From: Gp6-AA40 sp046732795
GTDB taxonomy: Bacteria; Acidobacteriota; Vicinamibacteria; Vicinamibacterales; UBA2999
DNA: 13,137 bases
Assembly: GCA_046732795.1 (NCBI GenBank)
Contig: JBKPNV010000235.1
Span: forward strand, 1 to 13,137
Direction: 5' to 3'
In this document: positions 6,845 through 13,137 of the stretch, one piece after another
Layout: every line of letters starts with the position of its first letter
How positions within the stretch are numbered: position 1 is the first letter of the stretch
Program-made: the position numbers and the translations under genes
The notes under the pieces: model-generated
Told to the model about the DNA's origin: nothing
Databases searched by the model: none
Seen by the model: only the letters and a program-made list of their open reading frames with translations

Positions 6845-7411
6845 ATGATGACAAAGGTATCCACCGGTCTGGCTGCCGCTTTGATGTTGATGACGGCGCC
6901 GCTCTTTGCGCAAACAGCCGCGCCGGCGCCTGGTTGCACCGCGACACCGGCACAACTGGAAGCGAACAAGAAGGTCGCGATGGAGTTCTTCCGTCCTGGC
7001 GTTGATCGCGTGGCGCTCGCGGATCCGACCTACAAGCAGCACAACCCCGCCTTCATCAAAGGCGGACGGGAAGCGAAGCTGAGCGACTACGAGTACTTCA
7101 AGTCTCGATTCGGCGGTCCACGTGCTGGCGGCCCCGGAGGCGGTCCCGCTGGCGGCGGCGGTCGTGGCGCGGCCGAAGGTCCGCAGCCTCCCGCCGGCAA
7201 CCCGCTCGAGATCGTAATGGCCGAATGCGATCTCGTGACCATCATTCACAAGAACAACCGCCAGGATCCAACCGCCGCGCCGGGTACGTTCTACGAGGTG
7301 TTCACGTTCGACACCTTCCGCGTGCGCAATGGCAAGCTGGTCGAGCACTGGGATGGAGCGGTGATCAATCCGCCAGCACCGGCGGGGTCGCCGGCGGGAC
7401 GAGGCAACTAA
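6845..7411 (+). CDS. Exported NTF2/SnoaL-like protein with Gly-rich insertion
   Basis: A 188-residue protein with a signal peptide (residues 1-23, ending LFAQ) and an NTF2-like fold resembling SnoaL-like proteins: a helix ANKKVAMEFFRPG (40-52), YKQHNPAFIKGG (63-74), and the paired strands IVMAECDLVTIIHKNNR (123-139), GTFYEVFTFDTFRVRNGKLVEHWD (147-170). Such proteins form a cone-shaped pocket that can host isomerase, cyclase or hydrolase chemistry; none can be assigned. Between the helical part and the strands a Gly/Pro/Ala/Arg-rich stretch (about 90-118) interrupts the fold, and the last 13 residues are similar in composition. Two cysteines (31 and 128) could matter after export. It is divergent from the MBL-fold gene and convergent with the kinase gene. 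Confidence 0.82.
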   Translation: MMTKVSTGLAAALMLMTAPLFAQTAAPAPGCTATPAQLEANKKVAMEFFRPGVDRVALADPTYKQHNPAFIKGGREAKLSDYEYFKSRFGGPRAGGPGGGPAGGGGRGAAEGPQPPAGNPLEIVMAECDLVTIIHKNNRQDPTAAPGTFYEVFTFDTFRVRNGKLVEHWDGAVINPPAPAGSPAGRGN

Positions 7412-7420
7412 CCGATGTGA

Positions 7421-7481
7421 AGTTCCCAGGTCCCAAGTACCAAGTCCAGACCCATACCAAGAACCCAGGGGCCAAAGACCT
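7421..7481 (-). repeat. Heptad-repeat tract, second copy of the family
   Basis: Just after the NTF2-like stop (7411), the minus strand carries 7-mers of the same T-N-G-T-N-C-N type as at 3244-3361. On the plus strand these are the complements GGTCCCA (7429), AGTACCA (7436), AGTCCAG (7443), then after an irregular part GGGGCCA (7468) and AAGACCT (7475). Phasing is looser than at the first locus and only one orientation is present. It also lies between convergent genes. Confidence 0.6.
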
Positions 7482-7525
7482 GCTCTGCATCGATTAGAGA
7501 AGCGCGCTAGACCGGCAGGCGTGAC

Positions 7526-7551
7526 GCCGGGTCCAACGAGCAGGACCCGGC
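7526..7551. terminator. Strong hairpin, probable bidirectional terminator
   Basis: GCCGGGTCC (7526-7534) and GGACCCGGC (7543-7551) form a perfect 9-bp GC-rich stem with an 8-nt loop. It lies between the convergent NTF2-like and histidine kinase genes, where a terminator for both is expected. There is no T-tract on either side, so it is not a canonical intrinsic terminator. Confidence 0.6.
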
Positions 7552-7570
7552 CCATGGATAAGATCGACGC

Positions 7571-7604
7571 CCCTCTCGAAGACGTGACTTCGTCATCGGG
7601 AGGG
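7571..7604 (-). terminator. Interrupted hairpin over the histidine kinase stop
   Basis: CGAAG (7577-7581) pairs with CTTCG (7588-7592) around a 6-nt loop, and outer arms CCCTC (7571-7575) and GAGGG (7600-7604) can extend it. It overlaps the end of the kinase gene, whose stop is at 7593-7595. No T-tract follows. It may assist 3' end formation. Confidence 0.35.
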
Positions 7605-9341
7605 CGCGACGACGGAGTCCAGCTTCGCGACGAGCTCTGAGGGGGAGAAGGGCTTCGGGACGAACTCGAATGCCGGCGCGCCCAGATCGCGCATCGACAG
7701 TTCGTCGTCGATATAACCCGAACAGACGACGACGCGTCCGTCGGGTCGAGCCATCAGGTAGTCATCGATCAATCGGCGCGTGCTCCCGCCGGGCATGATG
7801 CCGTCGGTGATGAGCACGGCGAATTCGGCCCCGCGCTCCCTGACGACTACGCGGCCCGCTTCGACGTCTGCTACTTCGACCACGCGATGACCGGCCTCCC
7901 TGAGGGCTCGCGCCAGCGTCGTGCGAACGTTGCGATCGTCTTCGGCCAGCAGCACTGCGTGTCCGACCGATGATCGCGATGCCCCCGCTCCCACCGACGC
8001 GCCGGAATATGCCGGACTCGCCATCGGGAAGAACAGTCTGACCGACGTGCCCTTCCCTGGCTCGCTCTGGATATCAATCGAACCGCGGGCTTGTTGCACG
8101 ACGCCGTAGGCCGTCGACAGGCCGAGTCCGGTTCCGCGCTTGCCTTTGGTCGTGAAGAACGGCTCGAACACGCGGCCGCGTGTGTCTTCGTCCATGCCTG
8201 CTCCGGTGTCGGTCACTTCGATCTCGACAGCCCCTTTGTGGAATCCGGCCGCGGCCGGCGGCAGCTCTTCGTGGGGGGTGAACTTGGCGATCACCGCAAC
8301 GGTACCGCCCGTCGGCATAGCATCGCGCGCGTTGAGCACGATATTGAGAAGGACCTGACTGAGGTGTCCCTCATCCATGAAGATGGGGAGGCCGGGGACT
8401 GTGCGCGCGACGATGGAGATGTCATCCGGCAGGAGCCGCCGGTACGACTTGACTAGCGCAGGCAGAAAGTGGTGCAACTCCACGCGCGTCGGTGTCTGCA
8501 TCTCCGGCCGGCTGAATGCCAGCAGCTGACGGGTCAGCCCCCGGCTGCGTTCGGCCGCCGCATGTATCTGTTCGATTCCCTCGTGAATCTGCTGCGAGTG
8601 GCTCTCGCCGCGCAGGAGTTCCGTCCAGCCGAGCACCACTTGCAGCGTGTTGTTGAAATCGTGCGCCAGACCGCCGGCGAGCCTGCCGACTGCATCGAGC
8701 TTCTGCGTCTGCAGAAGCGCCGCCTGGGCGCGCGTCAGCTCGTCCTGCGCTCGTTCTCGCAGCGCTTGTTCGGCCTGCAGTCGTTGCAGCGCTTGCGAGC
8801 TGTGTTCGAGCGAACCCTCGAGTCGCCGCACGACGAAGTCGACGAGGATCGTCATCACGCCGGCCACGCACACGACGTCGATGGCGCTCGACCAACGATT
8901 GAACGTGGCCACGGGTTCCGGCTCACCGACGATCGCCACGATCACGCCGGCGAGCACCAGGCTGCCGATCATGCCCGCGCGCCCGACGAAGAGGGCGGCA
9001 ATCAGCACGCCGAACCCGAGGAGGAGAACCGGCGCGGCAGCTAAGCCCCGCACGTCGATGGCACCGCCCGCGGCGGCGAAGCTGGCAGCCGACATGGTGA
9101 GCGCCCGTACGCGATAGGGAAGTCTCGGCAACAGCCGCATCGCGACGATGGCGCCGTAGCCGAGGAACATCGTGATGAACGACGGATCGCTGACGTCGGC
9201 GAAGTCGAACAAGAGGGCGCGAACGATCACGCCAACCGCGATGACGCTGCCGAAGAGGGCTGACCAGTGCGTCACCGCGAGCAGCAGTTGTTCACGCCAC
9301 GCAGGAGCGTCAGCTCTCGAACGCTCATCCATAAATGCCAT
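7593..9341 (-). CDS. Hybrid sensor histidine kinase with C-terminal receiver
   Basis: A 582-residue membrane-bound two-component protein. The N-terminal part (about residues 20-172) has five or six hydrophobic segments and no recognisable ligand domain. A coiled coil (about 173-215) leads to the H box LAGGLAHDFNNTLQVV with phospho-acceptor His227, the N box NIVLNARDAM (Asn337), G1 DTGAGMD (378-384), F box FEPFFTTK and G2 GTGLGLS (403-409). A short linker joins a CheY-like receiver with the acidic pair Glu467/Asp468, phospho-acceptor Asp513 (LITDGIMPG), Ser541 and Lys563. All residues needed for autophosphorylation and internal transfer are present. The HDFNN motif and attached receiver are typical of hybrid kinases. 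No output regulator gene is adjacent, so its partner lies elsewhere. Two starts are possible, ATG 9341 or 9332, neither with a strong ribosome site. Confidence 0.92.
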   Translation of the reverse strand: MAFMDERSRADAPAWREQLLLAVTHWSALFGSVIAVGVIVRALLFDFADVSDPSFITMFLGYGAIVAMRLLPRLPYRVRALTMSAASFAAAGGAIDVRGLAAAPVLLLGFGVLIAALFVGRAGMIGSLVLAGVIVAIVGEPEPVATFNRWSSAIDVVCVAGVMTILVDFVVRRLEGSLEHSSQALQRLQAEQALRERAQDELTRAQAALLQTQKLDAVGRLAGGLAHDFNNTLQVVLGWTELLRGESHSQQIHEGIEQIHAAAERSRGLTRQLLAFSRPEMQTPTRVELHHFLPALVKSYRRLLPDDISIVARTVPGLPIFMDEGHLSQVLLNIVLNARDAMPTGGTVAVIAKFTPHEELPPAAAGFHKGAVEIEVTDTGAGMDEDTRGRVFEPFFTTKGKRGTGLGLSTAYGVVQQARGSIDIQSEPGKGTSVRLFFPMASPAYSGASVGAGASRSSVGHAVLLAEDDRNVRTTLARALREAGHRVVEVADVEAGRVVVRERGAEFAVLITDGIMPGGSTRRLIDDYLMARPDGRVVVCSGYIDDELSMRDLGAPAFEFVPKPFSPSELVAKLDSVVAPSR

Positions 9342-9501
9342 CGTGGCTTACGGCTCACCGAAGATCAAGGCGAAGCGACGGATGTTCGTCACAAGCTCTA
9401 CCATTTTTGACAACGCGCACCACTCCGTCGGCTCTCGAGACACGCCGCTCCGTGGTGGGCCGTTCCCCGCAGGTAGAGGCGGCCCCTCCGGCCTGCCTGA
9501 G
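9342..9501 (-). other. Intergenic spacer with imperfect hairpins
   Basis: This 160-nt gap follows the antiporter stop and precedes the kinase start on the minus strand. Two stems are possible: GGGCCG/CGGCCC at about 9458-9485, plausibly the antiporter's terminator, and CACCAC/GTGGTG at about 9419-9458 with a long loop. A kinase promoter is expected near 9342-9420 but none is clear. Confidence 0.3.
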
Positions 9502-11052
9502 TCACCCATCCTCGCGGACACCGGCCATCTCTAGCCAGTCCAATTCCATTTCCATCTGATGAAAGGCGTCATCACCGATCGCGTCGTCGTTGCGCAGCTG
9601 CAGAACGGCCTGGCGCGCGGCCTGTATGGCGGTGCGATGAATGTCGGTGTGAGCGGCATGGGGGCCTTCACCCGGATCGGAATCGTTTGCATCCGAGGCG
9701 AGATGCGCGATGAACTCCTGCCGCACCGCCTCGGCAACCCGCGATCGGTCGTGCGCGAAGCTCTCGAGTCCGGCGCGCAAGGCGCATTCACGAGCCGCAC
9801 CGAGCTCGCGCCCAACCGGGTCATCGTCCTGCAAATCGAGCGCGCGTAGTAGCGGCTTGAGCGTCAGACCCTGAATCACCAGCGTGCCGAGCACGACGGA
9901 GAACGCCGTGAGCACGATCAAGTCGCGGAACGGAAACGCGTGCGGCAGCGCGAGCGCCGCGGCCAATGACACGATGCCTCGCATACCCGCCCACGAGATC
10001 ACGAGGCCGCTGCCGACCGTCGGCCGCAGCATCGGGCGTGGCGGACGAAAGCCATGCCGGCGGTCGCGCCATCGGATGACGGCGTTGAACGACATGTGCC
10101 ACACGGCGCGCACCACGATGACGGTGACGACGACCGCGCCAGCCACCATCAGGTACCGGCCTCGTACCGCAGGCTCGAGGCTGTCGAGAATCGGGCGGAT
10201 CTGCAGGCCGATGAAGATGAAGGCCAGGATATTCAGGACGAAGACGACCGTCTCCCAGACGGCGTACGAGGGAATACGGATCCGCGCAGGTGTACGCTCG
10301 GGCGCAGTGCGCGCCACGGTGATCGCGTAACAGACCATCGTCAAGACACCAGATAGACCGACCCGGTCCGCGAGGATCCAGACGCCGAACGTGCTGACGA
10401 ACTGAAGAATGATTGCAGTCGGTACGTGCTCGACCCGGTCGATGAATTTCAGGAAGACCCACGCGAGGGCCGGTCCGACGACGACACTGCCGGCTACCGC
10501 AAAGACGAAAGTAGGGGCGACCGCTGAGAGCGAGAAACCGTCGGCAGCGACGGCACCGACGGCCAGCCGATAGATCAGCAGCGCGCTCGCATCGTTGAGG
10601 AGGCTTTCTCCTTCGAGGATGGTCAGCAGGCGATGGGGAGGTCGCAACTGACGGAGTACGGCGGTCGCAGCGGCAGCGTCCGGCGGCGCCACGACTGCGC
10701 CGAGTGCAATCGCCGGTGCCCAGGGCATCGCGGGGATCAGGCTGTGCACAACGAGGGCAACCGCCGCGGTGGTGAGGCCGACGGCAAACACGACGAGGCT
10801 CGTGACAGGCGCCCAGTTGTCCTTGAGATCTCTGGGCGACGCGTCGTAGGCCGCGTCGAGCAGCACCGGCGCGACGAAGATGGCGAGCGCGAGCTCGGGA
10901 GGTACCGTCAGCGAGGGCGCGCCCGGAAGAAAGGCGAGGAGCGCTCCGCCGAGTGCCAGGAATACCGGGTAGGGTGCTCCGACGCGACGTGCCGCGGCCG
11001 CCAGCAGGATAGCTGCGAGGAGCAGACCAATAATGCCTTCGAGTTCCCTCAT
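9502..11052 (-). CDS. CPA1-family Na+/H+ antiporter
   Basis: A 516-residue inner-membrane cation:proton antiporter of the CPA1/NhaP type. About 12 membrane helices fill residues 1-400. Family landmarks are ALGAVVAPPDAAAATAVL (116-133, with Asp125 of the ion-binding helix), LEGESLLNDASALLI (146-160, with Asp154 in the essential ND pair) and SWAGMRGIVSLAAALALP (353-370). A hydrophilic C-terminal tail of about 115 residues ending in ELDWLEMAGV is likely cytoplasmic and regulatory. It should exchange Na+ (or K+) for H+ in pH and salt balance. The ATG at 11052 begins the first membrane helix directly; an upstream in-frame start at 11217 would add 55 Arg-rich residues running through a perfect inverted repeat and is rejected. 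The sensor kinase lies downstream on the same strand with a 160-nt gap. Confidence 0.9.
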   Translation of the reverse strand: MRELEGIIGLLLAAILLAAAARRVGAPYPVFLALGGALLAFLPGAPSLTVPPELALAIFVAPVLLDAAYDASPRDLKDNWAPVTSLVVFAVGLTTAAVALVVHSLIPAMPWAPAIALGAVVAPPDAAAATAVLRQLRPPHRLLTILEGESLLNDASALLIYRLAVGAVAADGFSLSAVAPTFVFAVAGSVVVGPALAWVFLKFIDRVEHVPTAIILQFVSTFGVWILADRVGLSGVLTMVCYAITVARTAPERTPARIRIPSYAVWETVVFVLNILAFIFIGLQIRPILDSLEPAVRGRYLMVAGAVVVTVIVVRAVWHMSFNAVIRWRDRRHGFRPPRPMLRPTVGSGLVISWAGMRGIVSLAAALALPHAFPFRDLIVLTAFSVVLGTLVIQGLTLKPLLRALDLQDDDPVGRELGAARECALRAGLESFAHDRSRVAEAVRQEFIAHLASDANDSDPGEGPHAAHTDIHRTAIQAARQAVLQLRNDDAIGDDAFHQMEMELDWLEMAGVREDG

Positions 11053-11065
11053 GTCACCGGCGCAG

Positions 11066-11099
11066 GAGTCACGCCTCGATCCTCTCACAGGCGTGACTC
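11066..11099. promoter_or_regulatory. Perfect 11-bp inverted repeat upstream of the antiporter
   Basis: GAGTCACGCCT (11066-11076) and AGGCGTGACTC (11089-11099) are perfect complements separated by 12 nt. The near arm ends 13 nt before the antiporter ATG (minus strand), so in mRNA it would form a stable 5' leader hairpin next to the ribosome site; in DNA it could be an operator for a dimeric regulator. No strong ribosome site is otherwise visible for this gene. Confidence 0.6.
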
Positions 11100-11144
11100 T
11101 CAGCAGCCAGAGGAGCCGCTTGCTCACCGCAGGTCGAGACACCC

Positions 11145-11166
11145 ACCATCTGTCGTGAGTGATGGT
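11145..11166. promoter_or_regulatory. Dyad element in the antiporter/OmpA divergent region
   Basis: ACCATC (11145-11150) and GATGGT (11161-11166) flank a 10-nt centre. A further short dyad, CGCGA/TCGCG (11176-11180 and 11193-11197), follows. Both lie in the 195-nt region from which the antiporter and OmpA-family genes diverge and may be regulator sites. No confident promoter hexamers were found. Confidence 0.3.
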
Positions 11167-11237
11167 CGAAGGACGCGCGATTTCTAGCCTCCTCGCGATG
11201 GCTCCGTTCGTGCACACACGCGCCGCATCTTTCCCCC

Positions 11238-11241
11238 GAGG
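11238..11241 (+). promoter_or_regulatory. Ribosome binding site for the OmpA-family gene
   Basis: GAGG 6 nt before the ATG at 11248, supporting that start together with the signal peptide that follows it. Confidence 0.6.
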
Positions 11242-11247
11242 TCATTC

Positions 11248-12933
11248 ATGAACGTTACTCGATTGCTGTCGTCGACGCTGGTGTGCACCGTCGTAAGCGT
11301 GCCGGCGTGGGCGCAGGATTCGTCGAAACCGCAAGAGGACCGTCCAGCCGTCACATCCTATTGGGGCGATACCGGCCTGTGGTTCGTCCCGACCGCAGAG
11401 GTCCTCAAGCCCGGTGGATGGGCATTCGGCGCGTATCGCACCGAAATGGATTTCAAACAGGGGTCCACCGACGTCGCGTACTACCCGGGAACGCTCGCGA
11501 TTGGCGCCGGGAATCGCACCGAGATCTTTGCCGCGGTTCGCGCGGTGACCTCGGTCGATCGCGACACGCGTCCGCTGTTCGCGCCCGCGGCCACCGGCAC
11601 CAGCGGCGTCGTGAACGAGTACCCGATGATCCGCCAGCAGTGGACAGGCCAGAACTTCGGAGACGTCTACGTCGGGACCAAGGTCAACCTGCTCTCGGAG
11701 AGCCGTCGGCAGCCGCTCGCGATGGCGTTGCGCGGGACGGTGAAGCTGCCGACGGCGGGTGAAGACAACATCGGGACCGGGCAGTTCGATTACTTCGCTG
11801 ATTTCGTGATGAGCAAGGAAATCAGTCGCAGCGTCGAATTGGCTGGCTTCGGCGGCTACGCGATGCGCGGAGACCCTGACGGCGTGAGCCTCTCCGACGG
11901 TCTGCGCTGGGGGCTCGGCGCCGCATTCGCCTCGCGCGCCAGTCTGCGTTTCACAACGGAGCTGCACGGTGAAATCCCAGCCGACGACGCCGTCGTGGTC
12001 ACGCCGGGCGCATTGATTGGGAGCGACGGGTCGGTCTCGCCCATCCTCACGGAGCTCGACTCGCGTGTCAATTTCGCCGCCGGCGCGACCTGGCAGCATC
12101 CAAGCGGCATGTTGATCGGCGTTGGAATGAACTATCGCTTCGGTATCGAGGGACGTTCGGGCGTCGGGCTGCAGTTGCGTCTCGGATTCCACAGCGGTGT
12201 CAAGATCTTCCAGCCCCCACCTCCGGCGCCGCCGGCACCTCGTCGCGTCGAGGCCGCCCCGGAACCTGCGCCGGCACCGGCGCCACAGCCGGTCGAGGCT
12301 CCGCGGCCGGCCCCAGCGCCGGCTCCTCCGCCAAATCGTGCGCCCACCGTGCGAGCGGAATGTGACCCGTGTCGCGTCGAAGTCGGTCAGTCGGTGACGC
12401 TTCGTGCGACCAGTCAGGATCCCGACGGTGACCCCGTGCGAGCGCAGTGGTCCGGACCGTCGGGCACGATCGTGGACCCACGGGCAACGACGACGCAGTG
12501 GCGTGCCCAGACGGCGCCTGGACAGGTCACGCTCAGGGTGTTGGCTGACGACGGGCGCGGCGGAACGGCCTCCGCGACAGTCACGATCGAAGTGGCGGCG
12601 TTGCGCGTGCTGGCCGACGTACAGTTCGACCTCGATTCGTCCACGCTGCGGCCGGATGCGCTTCGGGCGCTGACCGTCGCGCTCAAGACGCTGAACGATT
12701 CCCCGGAAATCAATCTTCATATCGAGGGATACGCGAGCCCGGAGGGAAGTGCCGAATACAACAAAGCGTTGGGCGAGAGGCGCGCCATCGCGGTTCGGGA
12801 TTATCTGATGAAGCGCGGTATCGATCCGAAGCGGCTGACCATTACGAGCTACGGCGAAGAACGCCTGAAGTACGACAGCTCGCAGGAAGCCTCGCGCGCG
12901 CTCAACCGACGGGCGGCGCTGATCATCGATTGA
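11248..12933 (+). CDS. OmpA-family outer membrane beta-barrel protein with PKD-like insert
   Basis: A 561-residue envelope protein in four parts. A signal peptide (1-22, ending AWA) is followed by a beta-barrel region (about 35-317) with alternating hydrophobic strands ending in LQLRLGFHSGVKIF. A Pro/Ala-rich hinge (323-366) leads to a PKD/Ig-like domain (367-449) with the CDPC pair (Cys372, Cys375) and DPDGDPVRAQW. The C-terminal OmpA domain (452-561) has ADVQFDLDSSTLRPDA (456-471), IEGYASPEGSAEYNKALGERRAIAVRDYL (492-520) and the closing NRRAALI. OmpA domains tether the outer membrane to peptidoglycan. The conserved Arg of the diaminopimelate site is kept (ERRA), but the usual Asp in GHTD is replaced within GYASPEG, a variant also known in other OmpA-like proteins. 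The barrel may be structural or a pore. It is divergent from the antiporter. Confidence 0.88.
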   Translation: MNVTRLLSSTLVCTVVSVPAWAQDSSKPQEDRPAVTSYWGDTGLWFVPTAEVLKPGGWAFGAYRTEMDFKQGSTDVAYYPGTLAIGAGNRTEIFAAVRAVTSVDRDTRPLFAPAATGTSGVVNEYPMIRQQWTGQNFGDVYVGTKVNLLSESRRQPLAMALRGTVKLPTAGEDNIGTGQFDYFADFVMSKEISRSVELAGFGGYAMRGDPDGVSLSDGLRWGLGAAFASRASLRFTTELHGEIPADDAVVVTPGALIGSDGSVSPILTELDSRVNFAAGATWQHPSGMLIGVGMNYRFGIEGRSGVGLQLRLGFHSGVKIFQPPPPAPPAPRRVEAAPEPAPAPAPQPVEAPRPAPAPAPPPNRAPTVRAECDPCRVEVGQSVTLRATSQDPDGDPVRAQWSGPSGTIVDPRATTTQWRAQTAPGQVTLRVLADDGRGGTASATVTIEVAALRVLADVQFDLDSSTLRPDALRALTVALKTLNDSPEINLHIEGYASPEGSAEYNKALGERRAIAVRDYLMKRGIDPKRLTITSYGEERLKYDSSQEASRALNRRAALIID

Positions 12934-12972
12934 CCTCTCTGAAACGCGCGTAGAGCGCGGGCTCTCTCGTCC

Positions 12973-13015
12973 ACTGGGGCCTACGGCGAAGCTGGAAGCC
13001 CGCGTGGGCCCCGGT
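12973..13015 (+). terminator. Possible terminator or leader hairpin after the OmpA-family gene
   Basis: ACTGGGGCC (12973-12981) pairs with GGCCCCGGT (13007-13015), 9 bp with one wobble, around a 25-nt loop. A smaller hairpin, AGAGC (12952-12956) with GCTCT (12961-12965), lies just before it. Both follow the OmpA-family stop and precede a candidate gene start, so they may end the first transcript. No T-tract is present. Confidence 0.3.
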
Positions 13016-13137
13016 GGCGGTTCTCGTTTTGCTGAGTACCGCCACCGCCTATATTCTGGTCCCCTATATGGCCTCCTCCCGCTCACCGACGCTGGGTCTG
13101 GGCGAATTCGTCGGCCTTATGGCGATGCTCACGGCGC
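13014..13137 (+). CDS. N-terminal fragment of a membrane protein, cut by the window edge
   Basis: From 13014 to the right edge one frame stays open and reads VAVLVLLSTATAYILVPYM, a convincing transmembrane segment, then ASSRSPTLGLGEFVGLMAML. The frame is open back to a TAG at 12951. The only in-frame start candidates are GTG at 13014 and ATG at 13068; neither has a good ribosome site, and the ATG would cut off the hydrophobic helix. The fragment (about 41 residues) is too short to name. A signalling protein with an N-terminal membrane anchor is one possibility but not shown. Confidence 0.45.
   Translation, partial: MAVLVLLSTATAYILVPYMASSRSPTLGLGEFVGLMAMLTA

Noticed and set aside
11053..11217. 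N-terminal extension of the antiporter by 55 residues
   Set aside because: The added residues are Arg-rich and non-membrane, no ribosome site precedes 11217, and the family begins with the first helix as at 11052.
12209..12345. Proline/alanine-coding low-complexity DNA considered as a minisatellite
   Set aside because: It stays in frame and forms the usual hinge of an OmpA-family protein; units are irregular.
11242..13086. A 614-codon open frame on the minus strand opposite the OmpA-family gene
   Set aside because: Its product is extremely Arg-rich with no domain, and it mirrors the codon-position GC bias of the real gene on the plus strand, which has a signal peptide, barrel and OmpA domain.

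Overview
The window is a GC-rich bacterial chromosome segment with tightly packed genes in both orientations. No rRNA, tRNA, CRISPR array, integrase or transposase is visible. The mix of genes (ArsR/SRPBCC/DinB cassette, OmpA-family porin with a Pro-rich hinge and a PKD-like insert carrying a CxxC pair, secreted NTF2-like and metallo-beta-lactamase-fold proteins with Gly-rich stretches) suggests a Gram-negative soil bacterium, possibly an Acidobacteriota member of the Vicinamibacteria type. That lineage is an inference from gene content only; the outer-membrane protein itself shows a diderm envelope.

Layout. (1) 1-3211, plus strand: a compact run of five genes: an ArsR-type repressor, an AHSA1-like SRPBCC protein overlapping it by ATGA, a DinB-fold protein, a second SRPBCC protein, and an MFS permease of the metabolite:H+ symporter type. 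The repressor probably controls the cassette, and the other genes look like small-molecule binding, modification and transport functions. (2) 3212-3358: a convergent spacer filled with degenerate 7-bp repeats on both strands, forming a nested inverted repeat that reaches into the stop codon of the next gene. (3) 6727-3359, minus strand: a secreted metallo-beta-lactamase-fold protein and, 6 nt downstream, a large YfhO-like polytopic membrane protein. (4) 6845-7411, plus strand, divergent from that pair: a secreted NTF2/SnoaL-like protein with a Gly-rich insertion. (5) 7412-7592: a second convergent spacer, with the same heptad family and a strong 9-bp hairpin. (6) 11052-7593, minus strand: a CPA1-type Na+/H+ antiporter followed by a hybrid sensor histidine kinase. 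(7) 11248-12933, plus strand, divergent from the antiporter: an OmpA-family beta-barrel/peptidoglycan-associated protein. (8) From about 13014 to the right edge: the start of another plus-strand gene, apparently beginning with a membrane segment.

The genes fall into independent small units rather than one large system. The most unusual signals are non-coding: the heptad-repeat family in both convergent spacers, and a perfect 11-bp inverted repeat just upstream of the antiporter start. Among the proteins, the metallo-beta-lactamase-fold enzyme has Ala in place of the first His of HxHxDH, and the OmpA domain lacks the usual peptidoglycan-binding Asp. No defence, secretion or biosynthetic cluster could be supported.
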